Assembly (NCBI GenBank): GCA_030672255.1
Contig: DAOVGU010000169.1
Coordinates: 1-14,022, forward strand
DNA from: a bacterium
GTDB taxonomy: Bacteria; Ratteibacteria; UBA8468
DNA: 14,022 nt
Direction of reading: 5' to 3'
Notes under the pieces: model-generated
Database searches by the model: none
Seen by the model: the letters and a program-made list of their open reading frames with translations, nothing else
What the model was told of the DNA's origin: nothing
Part shown: piece after piece, positions 8,446 to 14,022 of the stretch
Numbering within the stretch: position 1 is the first letter of the stretch
Layout of the letters: every line of letters begins with the position of its first letter
Position numbers and translations under genes: made by a program

Positions 8446-8457
8446 TTAGTTTATAAT
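8428..8457 (+). promoter_or_regulatory. Candidate sigma-70-type promoter for tRNA-Leu
   Basis: TTTGAA at 8428-8433 and a perfect TATAAT at 8452-8457 are 18 nt apart. The -10 box ends 9 nt before the tRNA 5' end at 8467, the spacing expected for a tRNA with a very short leader. The -35 half lies inside the end of the nitroreductase gene. Confidence 0.55.
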
Positions 8458-8466
8458 AGAAATGTT

Positions 8467-8552
8467 GCCGGAGTGGTGAAACTGGTAGACGCGCTGGACT
8501 CAAAATCCAGTGGGGCTCAAACCCCGTGAGGGTTCGACTCCCTCTTCCGGCA
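8467..8552 (+). tRNA. tRNA-Leu (anticodon CAA)
   Basis: This is an 86-nt class II tRNA. The acceptor GCCGGAG pairs with TTCCGGC (one G-U), with discriminator A at 8552. The anticodon stem is CTGGA/TCCAG with loop CTCAAAA, giving anticodon CAA at 8501-8503, which reads UUG leucine codons. A long variable arm (GGGG/CCCC) and the T arm GAGGG-TTCGACT-CCCTC are present. The 3' CCA is not encoded, so it must be added by tRNA nucleotidyltransferase. The base after the tRNA is the first of the convergent gene's stop codon, and the following T-rich run could end tRNA transcription. Confidence 0.96.
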
Positions 8553-9650
8553 CTATTTTTTCTTTTTTGCTAATGCCGAAAGGAAGACATCTACTACCAT
8601 CGGATCAAACTGAGTTCCTCTATTGCGCTTCAACTCCTCAATCGCTTTCTTCCTGGGTAAAGCCGGCCGATAAGCCCGCGTACTGGTCATCGCATCAAAA
8701 GCATCGGCAACGGCCATGATGCGCGCCCCTAAAGGAATCTCATCATTCTTCTTCTTTTCCGGATATCCCTTCCCATTATATCTTTCATGATGATAAAGAA
8801 TAATGGGAACTAACTCCTTCAAAAAGCCCAATTGCTGAATGATCGCGGAACCATTGAGCGGATGCTGATGAATCACTGCCCACTCCCTGGCATTTAATGG
8901 ACCGGGTTTCTGGAGGATGGCAATATTGATGCCAATCTTGCCAATATCATGAAGATAGGCAGCATACTGAATCAGCTCCTGGCGTCTCTGGGAAAGGCCC
9001 AATTCCTCAGCCATGAGAAGAGAATAGTAGCTCACCTTCTCGGAATGACCGCGGGTATACTTATCCTTAAGGTCAATGATCGCCGCCAGAGTCTTAATTG
9101 TGGAAAGATAATTCTTATGCAGTTCTTCGAAGAGTCGAGCATTTTCAAGGGCGATGGTTGCCTGGTTGGCAAACATCGTGAGGGTTTCCCCATCCTCCTT
9201 TTTATAAAAGGAGGGTTTTTTATTGTAGATGGAAAGCACCCCTATCTTTCTACCCTTAAATGAAAGGGGAACACAAAGGAGAGAGCGGAGCTTTTCCTTT
9301 TTCAGCCAGGGAAAATAGGTGTATCTTTTATCCTTAAGGATATTACCACTTATTGCGGGCTTTCCGTTGCTCAGGGCCTCTCCAGCCACACCATCATCTG
9401 CTCTGATTGAGCGCTTCTTGAGGCGATGTTCCTTGACAATTCCTTTCGCCGCCTTTAGACTCAGCCTTTTCTTATCTTTGCTCAGAAGCCTTATGGTAAC
9501 CGCATCGGCCTTCATAATCTCGGTTACCGCATCCATAACCTGGAAAAGGACCTTCTTGCTCTTTAAGGTAGAAGTAATGGCCTGATTTACCTTCCAGACA
9601 GCAAGAAGGGTATTTAACCTTTTCTGTAAGGCTTTCCTTTCTTTGGACAT
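8553..9650 (-). CDS. GAF-HD-GYP cyclic-di-GMP phosphodiesterase
   Basis: This 365-aa cytoplasmic signalling protein probably hydrolyses cyclic di-GMP. A GAF sensor domain spans about residues 30-175 (VMDAVTEIMKADAVTIRLLS to ANQATIALENARLFEEL). It is followed by an HD-GYP domain (about 180-360). Metal and signature residues are visible: H202, HD at 234-235 (YLHDIGKIG), HHER at 287-290, GYP at 295-297 and DAFDAMTSTRAYRP. No membrane segment or receiver domain is present, so the GAF ligand is presumably cytosolic and is not identifiable. The protein ends in a run of lysines encoded by the T-rich run next to the tRNA. The start at 9650 lies inside rsfS (37-nt overlap) and has no clear Shine-Dalgarno sequence, so coupled expression is likely. 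Confidence 0.93.
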   Translation of the reverse strand: MSKERKALQKRLNTLLAVWKVNQAITSTLKSKKVLFQVMDAVTEIMKADAVTIRLLSKDKKRLSLKAAKGIVKEHRLKKRSIRADDGVAGEALSNGKPAISGNILKDKRYTYFPWLKKEKLRSLLCVPLSFKGRKIGVLSIYNKKPSFYKKEDGETLTMFANQATIALENARLFEELHKNYLSTIKTLAAIIDLKDKYTRGHSEKVSYYSLLMAEELGLSQRRQELIQYAAYLHDIGKIGINIAILQKPGPLNAREWAVIHQHPLNGSAIIQQLGFLKELVPIILYHHERYNGKGYPEKKKNDEIPLGARIMAVADAFDAMTSTRAYRPALPRKKAIEELKRNRGTQFDPMVVDVFLSALAKKKK

Positions 9651-9976
9651 TTTAAGATTTTCTCTTCAGGAGCATCTGCCCAGAGCCTCTCTAAGTTATA
9701 GAAGTCGCGGGTAACCTGATGAAAGACATGCACCATCACATCCCCATAATCCATCAGCACCCATTTTCCTTCCTGATATCCTGCCAAAGAGTATAATCTA
9801 TGATTAAAGTTTTCGATTATGCTATCTGTAATTGCTCTTACCTGAATGACTGAATCGGCACTGCAGATAAAAAGGTAGTCGGTAATCCAGTTGAGATCCT
9901 TCATCCTTAAGATGATAATACCCTTTGCCTTTCTTCCCCGGGCAAGCGCGGTCAGTTTTCTTAAAACGCTATTAAT
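9614..9976 (-). CDS. rsfS: Ribosome silencing factor RsfS
   Basis: RsfS binds ribosomal protein uL14 on the 50S subunit and blocks subunit joining, for instance in starvation. Core family motifs are present: WITDYLFICSADS, then VLMDYGDVMVHVFHQ and YNLERLWADAP. The only standard start (ATG at 9904-9902, 96 aa) would cut off the first helix and strand. In-frame codons upstream still encode matching family sequence (RKAKGIIILRMKDLNWITDY), and a stop lies at 9988-9986. No ATG, GTG or TTG exists in that extension. The start given is an ATT at 9976 (120 aa), chosen for the AAGGAAGGTGA ribosome binding site just upstream and the consensus promoter beyond it. A CTG at 9955 or ATC at 9985 are alternatives. 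The gene identity is firm but the start is not. Confidence 0.8.
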   Translation of the reverse strand: MNSVLRKLTALARGRKAKGIIILRMKDLNWITDYLFICSADSVIQVRAITDSIIENFNHRLYSLAGYQEGKWVLMDYGDVMVHVFHQVTRDFYNLERLWADAPEEKILKCPKKGKPYRKG

Positions 9977-10011
9977 AGAGCCGATTCACCTTCCTTTCTA
10001 TTATCCATTTT

Positions 10012-10040
10012 ATTATACCTGATTAAATTCAAAATGTCAA
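10012..10040 (-). promoter_or_regulatory. Consensus promoter for rsfS and the HD-GYP gene
   Basis: On the minus strand TTGACA (10040-10035) and TATAAT (10017-10012) both match the sigma-70 consensus perfectly with the optimal 17-nt spacer. Transcription should start near 10005. That leaves a short leader containing AAGGAAGGTGA (about 9996-9986) upstream of rsfS. Confidence 0.85.
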
Positions 10041-10056
10041 CTGTTTATGCTATAAT
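10028..10056 (+). promoter_or_regulatory. Extended -10 promoter of waaA
   Basis: TATAAT at 10051-10056 is preceded by TGC, giving an extended -10 (TGnTATAAT). A weak -35 (TTCAAA, 10028-10033) sits 17 nt upstream. The -10 ends six bases before the waaA ATG at 10063, so transcription should begin at or next to the start codon. The element overlaps the divergent minus-strand promoter. Confidence 0.7.
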
Positions 10057-10062
10057 TAAGAT

Positions 10063-11409
10063 ATGATTTTTCTCTATAACCTTTTTCTCTTCTTTTTCCT
10101 TTTTCTTTCTTCTCCCTATCTCTTGGCAAGATTAATTACTACCAGACGTTATCGCATCGGTCTGAGGGAGAGATTAGGTTGCCTCCCTTCAGAAATTCTT
10201 AAATCTTTTAGAGGAAAAAGGCCGATCTGGGTGCATGCGGTCTCGGTGGGGGAATTGGTAGCAGCAAGGCCTTTTTTAGAAGGTCTTTTGAAGAATTGTT
10301 CCTCCCCAATCCTGCTTTCCACGACCACAGAAGCGGGATACAGGATTGCCAAAAAATCCTTATCCCCCGCGATTCCCACCATCTTCTTTCCCTTTGATCT
10401 TCCTTTAATTATCAAAAGTTTTATTCGCTCGGTTAGACCCAAAATTTTCATTGCCATAGAATCCGAAATCTGGCCCAATCTCCTGAATATCTTAAAGAAA
10501 AAGAAAATTCCGGCGGTTTTAGTTAATGGCCGCCTCTCTGAGAGATCATATTCCAACTATCGAAGGTTGGGTGGTTTCAGCAAAAGATTATTTAGCCAGC
10601 TTACCCGTTTAGGAATGCGCACCCATACAGAGAGCGAGCGTATCATTCGTCTGGGAGCGAAAAGGGAAAGGGTTTTTGTCACCGGAAACCTAAAGTATGA
10701 TGCTGCTCTCTCTTTACGGGAAGGAATAAGACCAGAACAGATAAGGGAATCTTTAGCAATCAAAAGGGATTTTCCCATCATTATCTTTGGGTCTTTGCAT
10801 CCTGAGGAGGAAGAGGGAATCATCGAGCACTGTGCTCAACTGAGAAATTTAGCTCTTTTAATATTTGCTCCTCGACACCCGGAGAGGAGTAATCTGCCGA
10901 CCTTTCTTAAAAGGAAAGATCTTAGGTATATTCTCTGGAGTAAGATACACCCCCACCCCAACCCTCCCCCAACAAGGGGGAGGGTTGAGTCTTTTCCCTC
11001 CTCTCCCCCCGTGGGGAGGATTAAGGAGGGGGAGGGACTGGACAGAGAAAAAATAGTAATCTTAGATACAATAGGAGAACTTAATCTCTTTTATTCCATT
11101 GCTACTTTGGTTTTTGTTGGCGGAAGTCTTATTCCCTGGGGAGGTCACAATGTCCTTGAGCCCGCCGTATTTAAAAAGCCGGTGCTTTTTGGTCCCTATA
11201 TGTGGAATTTTTTGGAGGAGTCTTTGGCTCTAAAAAGCTCGAAAGGAGCAGTAGAGGTGAGGGATGATGCTTCTCTCTATTCCGCTTTCTCTACGCTTCT
11301 CGCAAATCCTAAAGATATAGAAAGTATGGGAGAGGCCTGTTTTCAGGTAGTCAAAGAACACTTGGGAGCCACAGAGAAAAATTTAGATTTAATCAAAGAT
11401 TTAATTTAA
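10063..11409 (+). CDS. waaA: 3-deoxy-D-manno-octulosonic acid transferase (WaaA/KdtA)
   Basis: WaaA transfers Kdo from CMP-Kdo to the lipid A precursor at the inner face of the cytoplasmic membrane, an essential early step of LPS core synthesis. An N-terminal hydrophobic anchor (about 2-24) is followed by a GT-B glycosyltransferase fold. The catalytic base is Glu64 in HAVSVGEL. Other family motifs are ESEIWPNLL, VTGNLKYD, APRHPER, DTIGELNLFY and GGSLIPWGGHNVLEPA. The protein is 448 aa against about 425 in Escherichia coli. The excess lies at about residues 295-327, a Pro/Gly-rich stretch encoded by a palindromic repeat between the YILWS and ILDTIGEL segments. All catalytic motifs remain in frame, so the gene appears functional. 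The N-terminus fits the family, but no Shine-Dalgarno sequence precedes it. Confidence 0.95.
   Translation: MIFLYNLFLFFFLFLSSPYLLARLITTRRYRIGLRERLGCLPSEILKSFRGKRPIWVHAVSVGELVAARPFLEGLLKNCSSPILLSTTTEAGYRIAKKSLSPAIPTIFFPFDLPLIIKSFIRSVRPKIFIAIESEIWPNLLNILKKKKIPAVLVNGRLSERSYSNYRRLGGFSKRLFSQLTRLGMRTHTESERIIRLGAKRERVFVTGNLKYDAALSLREGIRPEQIRESLAIKRDFPIIIFGSLHPEEEEGIIEHCAQLRNLALLIFAPRHPERSNLPTFLKRKDLRYILWSKIHPHPNPPPTRGRVESFPSSPPVGRIKEGEGLDREKIVILDTIGELNLFYSIATLVFVGGSLIPWGGHNVLEPAVFKKPVLFGPYMWNFLEESLALKSSKGAVEVRDDASLYSAFSTLLANPKDIESMGEACFQVVKEHLGATEKNLDLIKDLI
10948..11037. repeat. G/C-rich palindromic repeat, long form, in frame in waaA
   Basis: This unit of about 90 nt begins CACCCCCACC. It has an 11-bp perfect stem (AACCCTCCCCC at 10960-10970 with GGGGGAGGGTT at 10976-10986, loop AACAA). 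A second hairpin follows (CTCCCC/GGGGAG, about 11003-11018). It ends in the G-rich tail shared with the copy at 2860-2908 (21 of 22 bases identical at 11013-11034). It is translated as HPHPNPPPTRGRV and onward without a stop. Confidence 0.8.
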
Positions 11410-11412
11410 TTT

Positions 11413-11567
11413 GGACGCGGATAAACGCAGATTTACAGGATTCTGATGAAGTCATTGCGAGTGAAACGAAGCAATCTCAAGATTGCCACGTCGCTAACGC
11501 TCCTCGCAATGACCCTTCGGGTCAATTATTGTTCTTTTCTGCGAGTATCTGCGGAAATCTGCGTCCC
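11413..11567. repeat. Nested inverted-repeat element downstream of waaA
   Basis: An inner 63-bp unit (11451-11513) has perfect 11-bp terminal inverted repeats (GTCATTGCGAG and CTCGCAATGAC). Inside it is a 7-bp hairpin, GCAATCT/AGATTGC (11471-11486). It is flanked by imperfect outer arms, GGACGCGGATAAACGCAG (11413-11430) and, inverted, CGGAAATCTGCGTCCC (11552-11567). A short hairpin GACCC-TTC-GGGTC (11511-11523) followed by a T-rich run might end waaA transcription, but its stem is only 5 bp. This fills the gap between waaA and the next gene. Confidence 0.7.
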
Positions 11568-11575
11568 GTGATTTT

Positions 11576-11842
11576 ATGGGATTGAAGGATTACCTTGATA
11601 AAATTGTGGTTTTAGATACAGATAGTCGCTGGCTCTACATTGGAACCCTGAAGGCGATTGAGGAGGACTGTTATACTGTAGAGGATGTTGATGCTCATGA
11701 TTTAAAGGAGACAACCACTAGCCGGCAAAACTACCTCATTGGAGCGAAAACCCACGGATTAATAGTCAACCGCAAGTTAGTGAGGGTGCGTAAAGCCAAG
11801 GTCATCGGTATCAGCACGCTGGAAGATATCTCAGAAAAATAG
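11576..11842 (+). CDS. Small conserved protein with an LSm-like fold
   Basis: This is an 88-aa protein of unassigned function. Its opening (LKDYLDKIVVLDTDSRWLYIGTL followed by KAIEEDCYTVEDVDAHDL) resembles the five-strand Sm/LSm beta-barrel pattern, in which a short strand pair ends in a YxGxL turn. Similar small proteins occur in several diderm bacterial phyla, from memory. RNA binding is an inference from fold resemblance only. The start ATG has no Shine-Dalgarno sequence and directly follows the repeat element. The gene points the same way as the Tol genes downstream. Confidence 0.72.
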   Translation: MGLKDYLDKIVVLDTDSRWLYIGTLKAIEEDCYTVEDVDAHDLKETTTSRQNYLIGAKTHGLIVNRKLVRVRKAKVIGISTLEDISEK

Positions 11843-11973
11843 TATAATGATAATAACTAGTAAGGTCTCCAAAAAGTACACCGATAAAAACTTCTTTGGA
11901 ACTTACCGATGAGGGACTGTTGGGAGTGTATTAAATGCAGGTTTGGACTCTCCATATTCCTACTGAAGATAGT

Positions 11974-12002
11974 TTGATTAGTAAGTGGCGGAATTTTAGA
12001 GT
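11974..12002 (+). promoter_or_regulatory. Possible promoter of the RAM-domain and tol genes
   Basis: TTGATT (11974-11979) and TAGAGT (11997-12002) have an optimal 17-nt spacer, each matching four of six consensus bases. They lie 25 nt upstream of the preferred ATG at 12028. The match is modest and could be chance. Confidence 0.35.
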
Positions 12003-12010
12003 GTTCTTAG

Positions 12011-12020
12011 AAGGGGGTGA
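12011..12020 (+). promoter_or_regulatory. Strong ribosome binding site that sets the start at 12028
   Basis: AAGGGGGTGA matches the Shine-Dalgarno consensus AAGGAGGTGA at nine of ten positions and ends 7 nt before the ATG at 12028. It makes the in-frame ATG at 11935, which has no such site, unlikely to be used. Confidence 0.75.
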
Positions 12021-12027
12021 TCGAGGA

Positions 12028-12258
12028 ATGGCAAAAGCATATCTAAAGGTTATTGCAGAGAGCGGAAAGGAGAAGGAAGTAAAGGAGGCCCTTTTGAAGG
12101 TAAGCGGGATTGGCTCGGTAGACCTCACTGCTGGGGAACAGGATATTATTGCCGTGATTACAGCAGGAAACTATGAGGAGATTTTAAAATTAGTGGTAAA
12201 TAGTATCAGGCCAATAGCGGGAATAAAATCTACCAGCACTAACTTGGTATTAGAATAG
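12028..12258 (+). CDS. Stand-alone RAM (Lrp/AsnC-type ligand-binding) protein
   Basis: This is a 76-aa protein formed only by the RAM (regulation of amino-acid metabolism) domain found at the C-terminus of Lrp/AsnC regulators. The beta-alpha-beta-beta-alpha-beta pattern is visible: AYLKVIAES, the helix KEKEVKEALLKV, SGIGSVDLTAG, DIIAVITAG, the helix YEEILKLVVNSI and IAGIKSTSTNLVLE. No helix-turn-helix DNA-binding domain precedes it, since the upstream in-frame codons from 11935 encode unrelated sequence. Such domains oligomerise and often bind amino acids. Any partner is unknown. The start at 12028 is chosen for its strong ribosome binding site. The stop overlaps the Shine-Dalgarno sequence of tolQ, so the gene is probably in the tol operon. 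Confidence 0.85.
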   Translation: MAKAYLKVIAESGKEKEVKEALLKVSGIGSVDLTAGEQDIIAVITAGNYEEILKLVVNSIRPIAGIKSTSTNLVLE

Positions 12259-12273
12259 GAGGCGAGAACCAAA

Positions 12274-12951
12274 ATGAGAGGAACCTTTATCTTTTCTTTT
12301 CAGCTCTCCGGTTGGGTTGGTCGCTCCATTGTGATTATCCTTTTTCTGATCTCCATCTATTCCTGGACGATCATCCTTAAGAAGTTCCTTCTCTTCCGAA
12401 GGGCAAGGAGGGCAACAAGGCGATTTTTAGCCATCTCTCCCCTGGGAGGTTCTGAGCTCTCCCTTTTCTCAAAGGAGCCACAAAGGGTAAGGAGATTTGT
12501 TCATTCTCCTCTTTTTACCCTTTATCGGAAGGGCTGTGCTACTCTCTCTTCTCAATTAAAGGGAGAGAGCAAGAAAATTTCTTTCTCCGAGATTGAAGAA
12601 ATTAGAAGTCTCTTAGAGACAGGGGCAACCAGAGAACTCTCCTCTTTAGAGAGCTCTTTGGTTGTTCTTGCCACCACAACAACCCTTAGTCCATTCTTAG
12701 GACTTTTAGGGACAATCTGGGGAATTTTAAAGGCCTTCCTGGGTATGGGTTTGGAAGGCTCCGCCGGGATTGAGACCGTTGCTCCTGGAATTGCCGAGGC
12801 CTTAATTACTACGGTGGTTGGTCTTTCTGTGGCAATCCCGGCTTTAGTTTTTTATAATTATTTCATCAACCATCTGAAGAATTTTGCCAATGAGCTAGAG
12901 TCCTTTAACTCAGAATTTATTTCCTTCTTAAAGAGACATTACCTTGAATAG
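12274..12951 (+). CDS. tolQ: TolQ-type proton channel protein (MotA/TolQ/ExbB family)
   Basis: TolQ forms the inner-membrane pentameric channel that, with TolR, uses the proton motive force to drive TolA and pull on the outer membrane during division. The 225-aa protein has three membrane segments: about residues 14-36, 128-155 and 165-190. The signature LSPFLGLLGTIWGILKAFLGMG and VAPGIAEALITTVVGLSVAIPAL closely follows TolQ rather than ExbB. An AGGAGG at 12257-12262 overlaps the preceding stop and is 11 nt from the ATG. The order tolQ-tolR-tolA-like supports the Tol assignment, although ExbB in a TonB energising complex is the alternative. Confidence 0.9.
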   Translation: MRGTFIFSFQLSGWVGRSIVIILFLISIYSWTIILKKFLLFRRARRATRRFLAISPLGGSELSLFSKEPQRVRRFVHSPLFTLYRKGCATLSSQLKGESKKISFSEIEEIRSLLETGATRELSSLESSLVVLATTTTLSPFLGLLGTIWGILKAFLGMGLEGSAGIETVAPGIAEALITTVVGLSVAIPALVFYNYFINHLKNFANELESFNSEFISFLKRHYLE

Positions 12952-12954
12952 TAT

Positions 12955-13356
12955 ATGAGACTATCCCAAAAGTATGAACAAGCTCTGATCAATCAGATCA
13001 ATGTCACCAATCTGGTTGATGTGATGTTAGCGCTTCTGATCATCTTCATCATTGTGGCGCCGGTAATTCAACAGGGAATTAATGTTAGGCTTCCCACCGC
13101 CTCCATCCAGAAAATCTCTGTTGCTAAAAGTGTCATTATCAGTATCTCCAAAAGAGGGAATTATTACCTCGGCAACAAGCGATACCGACTTTCTCAACTC
13201 TCAGAAAAATTAAAGAAGCTGGGAGAAAAGAATCCAGAGATTTCGGTCATTGTGAAGGCGGATCGGGCGGTAGCATATGCTAAGGTAATAAAGGTCCTTG
13301 ATGCTATTCGACAAGCAGGGATTGTAAAAGTGGGTCTGGCCACTCGAGGAGGGTGA
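12955..13356 (+). CDS. tolR: TolR/ExbD-family protein
   Basis: This is the partner of TolQ in the proton-driven motor, with one N-terminal membrane helix and a periplasmic domain. It is 133 aa. The membrane helix (about 19-40) carries the essential acidic residue, Asp22, in NLVDVMLALLIIFIIVAP. The segment INVRLPTASI follows, as in the family. The periplasmic domain has the VKADRAVAYAKVIKVLDAIRQAG pattern. The gene begins 3 nt after the tolQ stop without an obvious Shine-Dalgarno sequence, so translation is probably coupled. Confidence 0.92.
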   Translation: MRLSQKYEQALINQINVTNLVDVMLALLIIFIIVAPVIQQGINVRLPTASIQKISVAKSVIISISKRGNYYLGNKRYRLSQLSEKLKKLGEKNPEISVIVKADRAVAYAKVIKVLDAIRQAGIVKVGLATRGG

Positions 13357-13365
13357 AGCTCGGAG

Positions 13366-14007
13366 ATGGGAAAATCCTTCTTTTTTTCTGCTCTCATCCA
13401 TGGTTTATTAGTGGGAGTACTCTTTTTTGCCCCGGGGATGAGAAGGATTATCTATACCGGGGATAGGATTCAACCGGTTTATTTAGTCAAAAGCGCTAAA
13501 AGAGTACCTTTCAAAGAGGAAGTAACCTTTGTCCGAAGAAGGGTAACGGTTTCTTCTCACTCTCCGATCGAGGTAAAGAGCCTTAAAGAGAAGATCTCGG
13601 AAAGGTACAAAGCAGAAAAAGAGAAGAAGAAAGAAAGGGAAACACCAGAAGAAAAAATAGCAAAAGAAAAATCCATAGAAGCAAAGGTTAAGGAAACTTC
13701 CTTACTTCTTCCTTCTAATTTCCCCTATAACTGGTATATCGAGATACTGAAGGAAAGAATCTATACCGGTTGGTCACCACCGAGTAAATTCTCCATCCTC
13801 CAGGAAGAGGCAGTTGCTGTCTTCTCCTTTAGAATTCTTAAGGATGGCACTATTGAAAGGATAAGGTTAAAAAGGAGCTCAAAGATAGAGATTTTAGACC
13901 AATCTGCTAAAAAGAGCCTGGAGTCAATCAAGGGTTTGCCTCCCTTGCCGGATAGTTGGAAAGAGGGCTATTTAGATGTAACGGTAAGATTCAGGGTAGA
14001 AGGATGA
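13366..14007 (+). CDS. TolA/TonB-like periplasm-spanning energy transducer
   Basis: This 213-aa protein has the TolA/TonB architecture. It has a short cytoplasmic start and a single membrane helix (about 4-24, FFFSALIHGLLVGVLFFAPG). A charged Lys/Glu-rich linker of about 45 residues (roughly 75-112) follows. The C-terminal domain begins near NWYIEILKERIYTGWSPPS and ends in DVTVRFRVEG. The C-terminal pattern (two-strand AVAVFSFRILKDGTIERIRL, then helix SAKKSLESI, then PPLPDSW) is that of TonB/TolA C-domains. The linker is much shorter than in E. coli TolA. Position after tolQ and tolR favours TolA over TonB. The ATG follows a GGAG closely, and GGAGGG also lies about 12 nt upstream. Confidence 0.85.
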   Translation: MGKSFFFSALIHGLLVGVLFFAPGMRRIIYTGDRIQPVYLVKSAKRVPFKEEVTFVRRRVTVSSHSPIEVKSLKEKISERYKAEKEKKKERETPEEKIAKEKSIEAKVKETSLLLPSNFPYNWYIEILKERIYTGWSPPSKFSILQEEAVAVFSFRILKDGTIERIRLKRSSKIEILDQSAKKSLESIKGLPPLPDSWKEGYLDVTVRFRVEG

Positions 14008-14022
14008 AAAAAATATTTTTTT
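14004..14022 (+). CDS. Start of a downstream gene, possibly tolB (truncated by window end)
   Basis: An ATG overlapping the preceding stop (ATGA) opens a frame reading MKKIFF up to the window edge, with AGAAGG just upstream. A Lys-rich then hydrophobic start is what a Sec signal peptide would show. TolB follows TolA in the usual Tol operon order, so it is the expected gene. The six visible codons cannot prove it. Confidence 0.5.

Noticed and set aside
8510..8719. Plus-strand open frame starting inside the tRNA-Leu
   Set aside because: It begins within the tRNA variable arm and then runs antisense to the well-supported HD-GYP gene. Its translation shows no recognisable domain.
11868..11900. 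Imperfect hairpin (TCCAAAAAGT with ACTTCTTTGGA) in the gap before the RAM gene, considered as a riboswitch or terminator
   Set aside because: The stem has a bulge, is A/T-rich, has no following T-run, and matches no riboswitch consensus I can recall.
11935..12027. In-frame ATG at 11935 giving a 107-aa form of the RAM-domain protein
   Set aside because: The extra 31 residues show no family resemblance and no ribosome binding site precedes that ATG, while a near-perfect Shine-Dalgarno sequence sits 7 nt before the ATG at 12028.
1..14022. CRISPR array, rRNA, complete insertion sequence or prophage genes
   Set aside because: No regularly spaced direct repeats, rRNA-like segments, transposase, integrase or phage protein motifs were found on either strand.

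Overview
The window looks like a chromosomal segment of a diderm (Gram-negative-type) bacterium of moderate-to-low G+C, probably from a poorly cultured lineage. The evidence is the combination of an archaeal/vacuolar-type (V/A) rotary ATPase operon with a Kdo transferase (WaaA, lipopolysaccharide core) and Tol-Pal genes (outer-membrane maintenance). V/A ATPase plus an LPS-type outer membrane occurs in several phyla (for example Spirochaetes, Chlamydiae, Thermus relatives and many candidate phyla), so the sequence alone does not fix the phylum.

Region 1 (40-8445, + strand) is a V/A-ATPase operon in the order E-C-[carbon-nitrogen hydrolase]-F-A-B-[mannitol-1-phosphate-dehydrogenase-like]-D-nitroreductase. 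E, C, F, A, B and D form the peripheral stalk, central stalk and catalytic head. The membrane subunits I and K are not in the window and would be expected upstream. Two metabolic genes sit inside the canonical order. The hydrolase has a different arginine-codon profile from subunit C. The dehydrogenase follows a repeat-filled gap and overlaps subunit D by ATGA. Several junctions overlap (E/C, A/B, dehydrogenase/D, D/nitroreductase), which indicates translational coupling.

Region 2 (8446-9976) holds a class II tRNA-Leu(CAA) with its own promoter. It converges on a minus-strand pair: rsfS (ribosome silencing factor) and a GAF-HD-GYP cyclic-di-GMP phosphodiesterase. The pair is driven by a consensus promoter (TTGACA, 17 nt, TATAAT). 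RsfS homology extends upstream of its only ATG, so a non-standard start codon is likely.

Region 3 (10012-11575) is a divergent promoter region and waaA. The waaA -10 box lies six bases before the start codon, so its mRNA is probably leaderless. A G/C-rich palindromic repeat is inserted in frame in waaA. A shorter relative of the same repeat sits before ATPase subunit A and supplies its Shine-Dalgarno sequence. Downstream of waaA is a nested inverted-repeat element.

Region 4 (11576-14022) carries a small LSm-like protein, a stand-alone RAM/AsnC-type ligand-binding protein, then tolQ-tolR-tolA-like genes and the first codons of a further gene (tolB is the expected one). No CRISPR array, rRNA or complete transposase gene was seen. 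Dispersed palindromic repeats are the main unexplained structure: 2860-2908, 6060-6113, 10948-11037 and 11413-11567.
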